NCBI GenBank assembly: GCA_965232285.1
Contig: CBDDPL010000004.1
Coordinates: 2,480,001 to 2,544,000 of the forward strand
Source: Denitrobaculum sp965232285
GTDB lineage: Bacteria > Pseudomonadota > Alphaproteobacteria > Kiloniellales > Kiloniellaceae
Length of the DNA stretch: 64,000 nt
Reading direction: 5' to 3'
Shown: positions 33,476 through 41,800 of the stretch, in pieces
Layout: every line of letters begins with the position of its first letter
Position numbering within the stretch: the stretch's first letter is position 1
The notes under the pieces: generated by a model
What the model was told of the DNA's origin: nothing
Databases searched by the model: none
The model's input: only the letters and a program-made list of their open reading frames with translations
Translations under genes and position numbers: made by a program

Positions 33476-34449
33476 TCCGCACCCTCCTGACCGCACTGCT
33501 TTTGGCTCTCCTCTGCGCCGCTTCCCTGCTGTTCGGTGCCCGGCCCGATGTCGGTTTCGGCGATCTGGCCGGGCTCTGGTCGGTGCCGGCATCCGATGAT
33601 GCCGCCGGCATCGTAGTGCGGGAAATGCGCCTGCCAAGAACCCTCGCCGCCCTTATCGCCGGTGCCGCCCTCGGTGCCGCCGGCGCACTGATCCAGACCC
33701 TGACTCGCAACCCGCTCGCTGATCCGGGACTGCTGGGTGTGAATGCGGGTGCCGCGCTGGGCATCGTGGCAAGCGTCTGGATCGCCGGCCCATTGTCCCA
33801 TGACCTCCTGGTCGCGCCCGCCATGGCCGGCGCCTTCGCCGCACTGCTTATCGTCTGGAGCATCGGAGCTGCATCCCGATCGCCACTGACACTGATCCTG
33901 GCCGGCGCGGCGGTCACGGCGCTGCTCAGCGCGCTTCTGCGCGCCCTGCTCCTGCTGGACAGTCAGGCGCTGGATGCCTATCGGGACTGGTCGGTCGGCG
34001 CCCTCGATGGCACGAACCTGGCCACCGTACAGGCGGCATCCCTTATGGCTCTGGCCGGCTTCAGCTTCGCTCTGCCGGCCGCGCGGCGCCTCGACAGCCT
34101 GGCACTCGGCGAGGATCTGGCCGGCGCGCTGGGCACGAACCTGGCGATCGCACGCGCCCTCACCCTTGGGGCCATCGGCATCCTCGCCGCCGCCGCAGTT
34201 CTTGCGGCCGGCCCGCTCGCCTTCGTCGGCCTCGTCGCCCCGCACCTGGCACGCGCCCTGGCGCTCCAAAGCGGCCTCTCCCTGCTCGCCTTTTCCGCCT
34301 GTTTCGGAGCCGCACTGGTCCTGGTTGCGGATATCGCCGGGCGGGTCGTGATGCCCGGCCTCGTGATCGAAGCCGGTCTCGGCGTGACCCTGATCGGCGG
34401 CGGCTTTCTCATCTGGCTGGTCCGCCAACAGGCGAGGAATCCGGCATGA
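33472..34449 (+). CDS. FecCD-family iron-siderophore permease, first subunit
   Basis: A 325-residue inner-membrane protein with about nine to ten spans. Family landmarks are REMRLPRTLAALIAGAALGAAGALIQTLTRNPLADPGLLGVNAGAA, seen here over residues about 44-95, the EDLAGALGTNLAIAR loop that contacts the ATPase, and GPLAFVGLVAPHLAR near 245. It overlaps its neighbours by four bases on both sides, so the four genes are translated as one unit. With the second FecCD subunit it forms the heterodimeric channel. Confidence 0.92.
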   Translation: MIRTLLTALLLALLCAASLLFGARPDVGFGDLAGLWSVPASDDAAGIVVREMRLPRTLAALIAGAALGAAGALIQTLTRNPLADPGLLGVNAGAALGIVASVWIAGPLSHDLLVAPAMAGAFAALLIVWSIGAASRSPLTLILAGAAVTALLSALLRALLLLDSQALDAYRDWSVGALDGTNLATVQAASLMALAGFSFALPAARRLDSLALGEDLAGALGTNLAIARALTLGAIGILAAAAVLAAGPLAFVGLVAPHLARALALQSGLSLLAFSACFGAALVLVADIAGRVVMPGLVIEAGLGVTLIGGGFLIWLVRQQARNPA

Positions 34450-35411
34450 CCCGCAATGCCTGCGCCGTCGGAACTGCCGCGCTTCTTCTGCTCGGACTGG
34501 CCGTGGCGCGCCTGCTCGGTGGCGACCCGGCCCTCGATCTTTCCGCGGTCTTCGCAGATAACGGGTCGGAGCGCGCGATCCTTCTGCACTTCCGCGGGCC
34601 GCGCCTGCTCCTGGCCGCGGTCACCGGCGCGGCGCTCGGCATGGCAGGCACGGTCCTGCAGATCATGCTACGCAATCCACTGGCCTCGCCAGACATCATC
34701 GGCTTCGGCGCGGGCGCGACGGCGGGCGCCGCCGCCGCCATCTTCCTCTTCGGCGATCTCTCCACGGCGGCACCCGGGGCGCTCGCCGGCGGCACGCTCG
34801 CGGCCGTTCTGGTCATGACACTGGCCTGGCGCGACGGCGTTTCGCCACTCTCTCTCGTCCTGGTCGGCGTTTCGCTCAGCCTGATCCTGACCACAGCCAC
34901 CGACATCCTCCTGAGCCTCAGCCCGAGCGTCCTCGCCAGCGAAACCGCCCGTTTCCTGACAGGCTCCTTCGCCTCAGCCGACTGGCGCAGCGTGGGTCTT
35001 ATGAGCCTGGTCATGCTGCTGGCCGGCGGCGTTTTCGCCGCCTTTGCTTTCGCGATCGACGGGATGGAACTTGGTGATGATCTCGCAACTGCGCTCGGCC
35101 TCGATCCACTCCGGGTCCGGCTTTATGCCATCGTCTGCGTGACACTCATCGTTGCCGTCGCGGTCGCCCTGGCGGGACCCGTGCCCTTCGTGGCCTTTCT
35201 CGCCGGCCCCATTGCACGCGCCGCCTCCGGCCGTCCCGGCACACTGTTGGGTCTGTCGGCTCTCGTCGGGGCCGTGATCGCCGTCGGGGCAGACTACCTC
35301 GCCGGCCTCCCGATCCTGGGAACCCGGCTGCCGGCCGGAGTCTTCACCGCCCTGATCGGTGCCCCCGCGATGCTTGTTCTGCTCCTGAGACTGGAAGGTG
35401 ACCGGAAATGA
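34446..35411 (+). CDS. FecCD-family iron-siderophore permease, second subunit
   Basis: A 321-residue permease homologous to the preceding one: HFRGPRLLLAAVTGAALGMA, TVLQIMLRNPLASPDIIGFG, the ATPase-contact loop GDDLATALGLDPLRVRLYA and GPVPFVAFLAGPIAR. The latter changes the usual APH into AGP, a variation seen in the second subunits of such pairs. About nine spans. Start and stop overlap the flanking genes by four bases. Confidence 0.92.
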   Translation: MTRNACAVGTAALLLLGLAVARLLGGDPALDLSAVFADNGSERAILLHFRGPRLLLAAVTGAALGMAGTVLQIMLRNPLASPDIIGFGAGATAGAAAAIFLFGDLSTAAPGALAGGTLAAVLVMTLAWRDGVSPLSLVLVGVSLSLILTTATDILLSLSPSVLASETARFLTGSFASADWRSVGLMSLVMLLAGGVFAAFAFAIDGMELGDDLATALGLDPLRVRLYAIVCVTLIVAVAVALAGPVPFVAFLAGPIARAASGRPGTLLGLSALVGAVIAVGADYLAGLPILGTRLPAGVFTALIGAPAMLVLLLRLEGDRK

Positions 35412-36184
35412 AGGGTCTGGAAGCTCAAGGTCTGACCATCGATCTGGCAGGTCGGAGCGTGCTCCGGGGAATCGACCTCGCTGTTCCGGAAGGTAAGATC
35501 GCCGCCATCATCGGCCCCAATGGTTGCGGAAAATCGACCCTGCTGCGCGCCTGCGCCAGGATCATCCGCCCGAACGGTGGACGAATCCTCCTGGACGGCG
35601 AAGACCTGCAGCAGGTGCCGCCCCGAATCCGGGCGCGCCGCATCGCTTTCCTGCCTCAGTCACCGCAAACACCAGAGGGAATCCGCGTGCGCTCCCTGGT
35701 CACCCGCGGCCGGACACCGCACCAGGGGCACTTCGGGCTGCTGACGAAGGCGGATCATGCCGCTGTCGATCGCGCGATTTCCCTGGTCGGCCTCAAGGCG
35801 CTGGAAAACCGGCGGGTCGACCGTCTGTCGGGCGGCCAGCGGCAAAGGGTCTGGATCGCCCTCACGCTGGCGCAGGAGACCTCGATCCTCCTGCTGGACG
35901 AACCCACCACCTATCTCGACCCGCCACACCAGATCGAGGTCCTCCGGCTGGTACGCCGTTTAAATCAGGAGACCGGCCTGACGGTGGTGATGGTGCTGCA
36001 CGACATCAATCTCGCCTCGCTCTACGCGGACAGCGTCATCGGCATGCGCGACGGCCATATGCTCTTCTCGACTCAGCCCGGTGAGCCCCTCACGCCGGAC
36101 CTGATCCGGGACCTCTTCGAAATGGAGGTCCACGCGCTGAAGCATCCGACGGCGGAGGGCTCCGTCATCGTGCCCACGGCATAG
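35408..36184 (+). CDS. Iron-siderophore ABC importer ATPase (FecE/FepC-like)
   Basis: A 258-residue ATPase: Walker A GPNGCGKSTLLRAC near residue 36, Q-loop IAFLPQSPQTPEG, signature LSGGQRQRVWIALTLAQ, Walker B ILLLDEPTTYLDPPHQIEVL and the H-loop MVLHDINLA. The wording DEPTTYLD with HDIN is the FepC/FecE/FhuC type. It powers import through the two FecCD subunits. The gene ends just before a perfect hairpin at 36188-36217. Confidence 0.93.
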   Translation: MKGLEAQGLTIDLAGRSVLRGIDLAVPEGKIAAIIGPNGCGKSTLLRACARIIRPNGGRILLDGEDLQQVPPRIRARRIAFLPQSPQTPEGIRVRSLVTRGRTPHQGHFGLLTKADHAAVDRAISLVGLKALENRRVDRLSGGQRQRVWIALTLAQETSILLLDEPTTYLDPPHQIEVLRLVRRLNQETGLTVVMVLHDINLASLYADSVIGMRDGHMLFSTQPGEPLTPDLIRDLFEMEVHALKHPTAEGSVIVPTA

Positions 36185-36187
36185 CTG

Positions 36188-36217
36188 GAGCATATTCCGA
36201 CCACCCGGAATATGCTC
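36188..36217. terminator. Bidirectional hairpin terminator
   Basis: A perfect 12-bp stem GAGCATATTCCG / CGGAATATGCTC with a short loop lies between the convergent ATPase and methyltransferase genes and touches the methyltransferase stop. There is no long T-run, so termination efficiency is uncertain. Confidence 0.6.
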
Positions 36218-37068
36218 TAACCGGCCCGCAGATGCACCAGTCCGCCCGCATAGCGCCGGCGGATGGAGGGGATGTAGGAAAGCAGATTGTAAAGCCGGGT
36301 GCGGCTGGGGAAAGGATCGGCGTAACTCGGCGCCGAAAGCAGCGTAACACCGGGGATATCCTTCACGAAAGCCGGCAGGTCGTCGAGCGAAATACCCCAG
36401 GGCATCAGTGGCGCCGTATAGCTCTTCGTGATGTTCAAGCCGCTCCTTGTCTTCTGCGAGACAAAGGGCGTGATGGTGTCGAAGAAGATCTCCGCCCCGG
36501 GAAATCGCTCCGCGATCTGCGCGAGCAAACCGCGGACTTCGGCCTCTTCGAAATACATCAGCAATCCGGCGGCGGAGATAAAAGGCGTCACGTCTTTCGG
36601 AACGCTCTCCATCCACCTGAGATCGAGCGCCGAGCATTCGACCAGGGACAGGTTGGGTTCTTCAGGCAGCAACCTCCGTCGAACCGCGATCGACTCCGGC
36701 AGGTCGACGCTGATCCACCTCAACCTTTCATCGCCGATCCGCCAGAACTGAGTCTCCAGCCCCTCGCCCAATGCGACCACGACCGGGTTCTCTCTGGTCC
36801 GCGCAAGATAGTCACGAATCAGGTCATCGCAGACTCGCGCCCGGATCGGATGAAACGCACTCGGTTTGCCGAAGCTTCCGCCGAAGTCATAGTCGATCCG
36901 CGCGACAAGATCCGCGGCCATGGGATCCTCTATAAGCCGGTCGTCCCGGCGCATCTCGGCGGCCCGGTTCCAGAGCGGCCAGAGCATGGTTTCCGGCACG
37001 CCGGAAAGCGAGACGTCGATAGGCCCATCGGATGTCTCTTCAGGGTTCTCTCCCGCTTCAGTATTCAT
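36217..37068 (-). CDS. LCMT-family class I SAM-dependent methyltransferase
   Basis: A 283-residue cytosolic enzyme of the leucine-carboxyl-methyltransferase/TcmP-like family: RAAEMRRDDRLIEDPMAADL at 35-54, the SAM-binding strand NPVVVALGEGLETQFWRI, ISVDLPESIAVRRRLL, the dipole DLRW, and ISAAGLLMYFEEAEVRGLLA. The typical glycine-rich loop reads ALGEGLETQ in this family. Methyltransferases like this often accompany siderophore ABC pairs and may modify an imported siderophore or precursor; the substrate is unknown. The ATG overlaps the ABC stop by four bases, so it is translationally coupled to the transporter genes. Confidence 0.85.
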   Translation of the reverse strand: MNTEAGENPEETSDGPIDVSLSGVPETMLWPLWNRAAEMRRDDRLIEDPMAADLVARIDYDFGGSFGKPSAFHPIRARVCDDLIRDYLARTRENPVVVALGEGLETQFWRIGDERLRWISVDLPESIAVRRRLLPEEPNLSLVECSALDLRWMESVPKDVTPFISAAGLLMYFEEAEVRGLLAQIAERFPGAEIFFDTITPFVSQKTRSGLNITKSYTAPLMPWGISLDDLPAFVKDIPGVTLLSAPSYADPFPSRTRLYNLLSYIPSIRRRYAGGLVHLRAG

Positions 37069-38804
37069 TCCTTTGCATCCCGTCCCGCCAGACGCCAGCC
37101 CGCAGCGCGGCTGCGTTCATTCCAGAAGTTTGCGTAGCGCCCAGCGGTGGAGAGAAGCTCCTGGTGCGTGCCCCTCTCGCAAACCCGGCCGCCGTCGAGC
37201 ACCAGGATCTGATCGGCGACCCGGACCGTCTGCAGGCGGTGGGCAACGACGATCAGCGTCTTCTCCCTGGTCAGGGCACGAAGCGCCTGCTGCACAGCCG
37301 CTTCGTTCTCGGGATCGAGCGCGGCGGTCGCCTCGTCCAGCAGAACGATGGGCGCGTTTTTCAACAGGGCCCGGGCGATGGAGACCCGCTGCCGCTCGCC
37401 GCCGGAGAGCGCCGCGCCGCCCTCCCCGACGGGGCTTTCCACACCCTGCGGCAGGCGCGCCGCAATCTCATCGACCCGGGCGAGGCGCATTGCCTCTTCC
37501 ACTTCGGCATCCGAAGCCTCGGGCCGGCCGAGCCGGACATTCTCCAGGATGCTGCCGTTGAAAAGATAGACATCCTGGAACACGACCGAGATACAGCTCA
37601 TGAGGTCGTCGGTGGTGAGGTCACGCACATCGGCGCCGCCGATACGCACCGCGCCCCCGCCCACATCCCAAAAGCGCGCGATGAGGCGCAGGATCGTCGT
37701 CTTGCCGGCACCCGAAGAACCGACGATCGCGGTCATGCTGCACTCCGGCACCCGGAAGCTCACCTCCTCCAGCACCGGTGCCGCGTCGTAGGCGAAACGA
37801 ACGGACTCGAAGGCCACTTCCAGCCCCTCGCGCCGGGCGGGCGCCGAAGCTTCGGGGAGCGGTTCGGTCGCCAGAAGTTCGTCCATGCGATCCAGGCTGT
37901 TACGGCTGATCCTCAAGGCTCCGCCCAGATCGGCAGCGATCAGAAGCGGTTCGATATAGCGCACGCCGAGCACCAGAAGTGCAATCAGTTCGGGCGCATC
38001 GATCTCCCCGCCGAGCGCCAGGCTGGTGCCGAACAGCAGCAGGATCGTGAAGGCCAGTTGCAAGACCAGCACAAAAGAGACAAGTCCCTTTGCGACGGTC
38101 CGGATCAGGGCATGGCCCGCCCGATGCTGCTCCACCAGCGCGGCCTCGAGTTGCCGAAAACCCCGCTCGCCCTGGCCGAAGGCGCGCAGAACCGCCTGCA
38201 GTTGGGCGAACTCGACGATCCGGCCGGCGGCCTCGGCTGCGGCCGCATCCGTTCCGTGGTCCATGCGCTGAACCATGTTTCCGCTCCAGCGGAAGACCAG
38301 CGCGGCGACCGGCACCGTCACCAGCGCCGCAAGCGCCAGCCGCCAATCGAAAAAGAACATCAGGGTCACGACCGTCGCCGGGGTGACCAGGGCTGCCACC
38401 AGCGGGCGCAGGAGATGCGCCGGCACCCCCATCACACTCACGATGCCCTGGCTGGTGAGACGCCCGATCCGCCCGACCCGCTTGGCCGTGAACCAGCCGA
38501 GTGGCAACTGCGCGATGTGGTTCCCGAGCCGTGAGAAAAGCCCCTCGGCCAAACCGATTGCCGTGCGATAACCGGCCAGTTGCGTCCGGTAGCGCACCGC
38601 GCCGTAGATCAGCAGCAAAGCCGCCATGGCGCCGAGCCAGCGCCAGGCCGCCTGGGTCTCACCCCGCAGCAGACTGTCGAGCAGTGGCGCCAGCAGGACG
38701 AAACCCACGCCCACCAGAACCGCCTCGGCCACCAGCCCCGTCAGGTTCCATCGAAGGGTTTTTGCAGCTTCCGGCCCGGCCACAGACAGGAGTTTCGAAA
38801 TCAC
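37065..38804 (-). CDS. Siderophore-type fused ABC transporter, second half (YbtQ/IrtB-like)
   Basis: A 579-residue half-transporter: six spans in residues about 15-300 and an ATPase with Walker A GSSGAGKTT, signature LSGGERQRVSIARALLK, Walker B IVLLDEATAALDPENE and H-loop VVAHR. The start is GTG 38804, placed by GGAGGT seven bases before and by overlap with the stop of the preceding ABC gene. The pair resembles the YbtPQ/IrtAB importers, exporter-fold ABC proteins that import ferric siderophores. It pairs with the 587-residue protein coded upstream and the MFS and TonB genes beyond. Confidence 0.85.
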   Translation of the reverse strand: MISKLLSVAGPEAAKTLRWNLTGLVAEAVLVGVGFVLLAPLLDSLLRGETQAAWRWLGAMAALLLIYGAVRYRTQLAGYRTAIGLAEGLFSRLGNHIAQLPLGWFTAKRVGRIGRLTSQGIVSVMGVPAHLLRPLVAALVTPATVVTLMFFFDWRLALAALVTVPVAALVFRWSGNMVQRMDHGTDAAAAEAAGRIVEFAQLQAVLRAFGQGERGFRQLEAALVEQHRAGHALIRTVAKGLVSFVLVLQLAFTILLLFGTSLALGGEIDAPELIALLVLGVRYIEPLLIAADLGGALRISRNSLDRMDELLATEPLPEASAPARREGLEVAFESVRFAYDAAPVLEEVSFRVPECSMTAIVGSSGAGKTTILRLIARFWDVGGGAVRIGGADVRDLTTDDLMSCISVVFQDVYLFNGSILENVRLGRPEASDAEVEEAMRLARVDEIAARLPQGVESPVGEGGAALSGGERQRVSIARALLKNAPIVLLDEATAALDPENEAAVQQALRALTREKTLIVVAHRLQTVRVADQILVLDGGRVCERGTHQELLSTAGRYANFWNERSRAAGWRLAGRDAKE

Positions 38805-40564
38805 TGAGCGACCTCCACCTTCTCCGTCTTCTCGGCCCCGCCGGCTGTCCAGAGCGCCGCATAGAGCCCGTTCTGTTGCAGCAGTTCGTGATGCCGGCCC
38901 CGCTCGAGGATCTGCCCCCGCTCGAGCGCGCAGATACAATCCGCCTCCGCGATCGTGTGCAGGCGGTGCGCGATAACCAGAAGCGTCCGGCCCGCGATGA
39001 GGGTTGAGAGCGCGTCCTGAATCGCCGCCTCGGATTCCGGATCGGCGAAAGCTGTCGCCTCGTCCAGCACCAGGATCGGCGCATCGGCCAGAATCGCGCG
39101 GGCGATGGACACCCTTTGCGCTTCGCCACCCGATAATCTGGCCCCTTCCCCGACAATGCTGTCATAACCCTGAGGCAGTGCGAGAATGCGCTCATGAATC
39201 TGCGCCGCCCTGGCCGCCGCCTCGATCATCTCGTCGCTGGCATCGGGCCGCGCCAGGGCGATGTTTTCGCGCAAGGATGCATTCAAGAGCTGCACATCCT
39301 GAAAGACGAAGCTTACCGAACGGTAGAGCTTCTGCGGCGCCATCTCCGTAACCGGGACGCCGCCGATGGTGATGCGGCCCGCGGTTGGATCCCAGAAGCG
39401 CGGCAGCAGACGGGCCAGGCTGCTCTTGCCCGACCCGGAGCGTCCGACCAGGGCCGTGACCGTGCCCGGCTCAAGCACGAGGTCGATGTCTTTCAGTACC
39501 TCGTTGTCGCCGTCATAAGCAAAGCTGACGCCTTCGAAGACAACACGCGCGCCTTCCGGCGCCCGCGCCGCAGCGGCCACCGGAAGGACCGGTGTGTTCA
39601 GCAGCCCCGAAATGCGGCCGGCGGCCTGCTTCGCCAGCATCATGTCGTTCTGCGCAAAGGCCAAGGTCATGAAAGGCGCGGTCAGGCCGGGCGCCAGGAC
39701 CGCAACGGCCAGCAGGTCCACCGACGCGACCATCCCGCCGGACAGCAGCAGCAGTCCCGCCGCCAGCACGAAGATCAGCGAGAAGAGCGGCGAAAGGACG
39801 ATCTCGGTTGTCGCAGAGAGCGCGAGCAGACCGCGGACCCAGTTCCAGAAGTAAGCGACGAAAGCCTGCGTCCGCTCGATGAAGCGCCCATAGGCCTTGT
39901 GCGACTGACCGAAGGTCTTCACCACGCCGATGCCCTGCACGAACTCGACCGCGGCCGAATTGACATCTTCCAAGGCCTGATTGTAGGCGCCCACCTTCTC
40001 GCCGTAACCGCGGAACTGAAGGCTGTAGAGCGCGACGCCGAACAGCGCCGGTCCCAGGGCCACCAGCGCCAGCCGCCAGTCGATCCAGACCAGATAGCCC
40101 AGCGCAACGAGCGGCGTCACGGTCGCGCCGATCATATCCGTAAAGGAGTGCCCCACCAGGTGGTGCAGCGCATTGACATCGTCCTGCAGCGCCTTCTTGA
40201 CGGCCCCCGCGCTGCGCTCGGTGAACCAGCCCAGGGGCACCGCCGCCAGCCGCGCCGCCATGCGTCGCCGCAGGTGAAGCTGCAGATCCAGGTCCGCCAG
40301 ATGGGTCAGCGCGCTGGCCGCCATGAGACAGAGAAGCCGCACCACCAGGGCGCCGGCGCCGAAGGCCGCGATCAGCCAGGCGCGGCGCTCGTCGATCGGC
40401 CCGGTCGCCAGCAGCACGCGTCCCAGTTCGGCGACGGCGATAAAGGGTGCGACACCGGCAACGGCACTCACCGCCTGGAGGCAACAGGCAAGGACGAGCC
40501 GTCCACGGACCGGTTCGATGAGCGGGCCAATCTTGGGAGCGCCATCCTTGGCGTCAGATGTCAT
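38801..40564 (-). CDS. Siderophore-type fused ABC transporter, first half (YbtP/IrtA-like)
   Basis: A 587-residue half-transporter: six spans in residues about 20-300 (LPLGWFTERSAGAVKKALQD is the coupling region), Walker A GRSGSGKSSLARLL, signature LSGGEAQRVSIARAIL, Walker B ILVLDEATAFADPESE and H-loop VIAHRLHT. It lacks the N-terminal siderophore-interacting reductase domain of mycobacterial IrtA, so it is closer to YbtP. ATG 40564 has GGAGG six bases upstream; an in-frame TTG at 40579 is less likely. Heterodimer with the following gene is expected. Confidence 0.85.
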   Translation of the reverse strand: MTSDAKDGAPKIGPLIEPVRGRLVLACCLQAVSAVAGVAPFIAVAELGRVLLATGPIDERRAWLIAAFGAGALVVRLLCLMAASALTHLADLDLQLHLRRRMAARLAAVPLGWFTERSAGAVKKALQDDVNALHHLVGHSFTDMIGATVTPLVALGYLVWIDWRLALVALGPALFGVALYSLQFRGYGEKVGAYNQALEDVNSAAVEFVQGIGVVKTFGQSHKAYGRFIERTQAFVAYFWNWVRGLLALSATTEIVLSPLFSLIFVLAAGLLLLSGGMVASVDLLAVAVLAPGLTAPFMTLAFAQNDMMLAKQAAGRISGLLNTPVLPVAAAARAPEGARVVFEGVSFAYDGDNEVLKDIDLVLEPGTVTALVGRSGSGKSSLARLLPRFWDPTAGRITIGGVPVTEMAPQKLYRSVSFVFQDVQLLNASLRENIALARPDASDEMIEAAARAAQIHERILALPQGYDSIVGEGARLSGGEAQRVSIARAILADAPILVLDEATAFADPESEAAIQDALSTLIAGRTLLVIAHRLHTIAEADCICALERGQILERGRHHELLQQNGLYAALWTAGGAEKTEKVEVAQ

Positions 40565-40585
40565 TCTTGCCTCCGGCAACTTCCG

Positions 40586-41797
40586 TCATAGAGTCTCCAC
40601 TGCTGCAGTCGAGGGCTCGCTCTGCGCCCGCCCCTTTGGCAGGCCGAGAGACACCCAGATCGAAATGAGGGCGCAAGCGGCGCCCGCTGCGAAGACGCTT
40701 TCATATCCGGCGGAGGCCGCAATGAGTCCGGAACAGGAAGCGCCGATGATCGACATGAAAATGTAGGCGGCATTGATCAAAGACAGGTCGGTACTCTCCT
40801 GTCCGGCATCGCTGAAATTCATGAACAGCGTATTGGTCATGACGCCGAGAAAACTGAAAGCCAGGAAAAACAAACCGACCGAAACGGCGGTGTAAATCCG
40901 GGGAAGATCGAGGTAGGCGCCTGCGGAGGCCTGGAGATAGACGAGCACGTTGACCGTAAGACCAAGCGGCAGCGCGACGGCAAGTCCGCTCCGCCTGACC
41001 AGCAGAGCCGCAATCGGCCCACCGGCCAGCAGCGCGCCGAAGGTCAGGGTGGCGTTGATCAGCGCGATATCCTCCGCCGCAAAGCCGACATCGACCAGCA
41101 GCGGCGGCAACATGCCAAAACCCAGGCCCACGGCAAGCCCCAGCCAGAACAGGAAATGCAGCATCCGCCCGCTATGGGGCCTCCGGAAAAAGACGGTGAT
41201 TCTGGCTCTGTCTCGTTGCCGGGGTCTCGCTGCCATCAAGGTCGCCTGCCTGGACGGGGCAAGGCTCAAAAGCGGCACAGCGAGCAACAGGGCCATCGCC
41301 GCCAGAGTCAGGCTCCAGCCCGCGCGGTCATAGAGCAGCAGCAGACCGCTCGCACCCGCCAGGGACGCCAGGGCCGAGCCCGCCAACAAAAAGGCGCTGC
41401 CCGTGGATCGCTCCGTTTCCTCCAGGGCCCGGACCGAGTAGCCCAGCAGCGCAGTGCGCGCCGAAGCGGCCAGAACACCGATCAAAAGCGCCAGGCCCAG
41501 GATGCCCGCCGGCATGTCTCCCGGCCGGAGGAACGCCATCGCCGCCGTCAACAGGGTCATGGCCAGCAGCAAGACGGCCATCCACTTCTGAGGCGTCGCC
41601 TTTCCGTGGCGCCCCCCGTTGTCGATGACGGGCGCCCAGAGAAACGCGAAGATGACCGGCAGATAGATGACGCCGGTCAGGCCGATCAGTTCCAGGGACA
41701 CGCCGGCCTCACGCAGGATGGCCGGAAGCGCAAAGGTGAAGAAGGAAAAGGGAATCATCACCGCGGCATTGACCAGAAGCAGGACGGCATAGCGCAT
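40586..41797 (-). CDS. MFS transporter, siderophore-type (YbtX/RhtX-like)
   Basis: A 403-residue permease with about twelve spans. The first part MRYAVLLLVNAAVMIPFSFF, GLTGVIYLPVIFAFLWAPVID and ARPRQRDRARI loop resemble the AmpG-like MFS subgroup that contains RhtX, FptX and YbtX. These move siderophores or are tied to their utilisation. Placement between the TonB receptor and the two ABC halves reproduces the Ybt gene set. Its stop lies about 20 bases before the ABC start, and its start is three bases after the receptor's stop. Confidence 0.78.
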   Translation of the reverse strand: MRYAVLLLVNAAVMIPFSFFTFALPAILREAGVSLELIGLTGVIYLPVIFAFLWAPVIDNGGRHGKATPQKWMAVLLLAMTLLTAAMAFLRPGDMPAGILGLALLIGVLAASARTALLGYSVRALEETERSTGSAFLLAGSALASLAGASGLLLLYDRAGWSLTLAAMALLLAVPLLSLAPSRQATLMAARPRQRDRARITVFFRRPHSGRMLHFLFWLGLAVGLGFGMLPPLLVDVGFAAEDIALINATLTFGALLAGGPIAALLVRRSGLAVALPLGLTVNVLVYLQASAGAYLDLPRIYTAVSVGLFFLAFSFLGVMTNTLFMNFSDAGQESTDLSLINAAYIFMSIIGASCSGLIAASAGYESVFAAGAACALISIWVSLGLPKGRAQSEPSTAAVETL

Positions 41798-41800
41798 GCT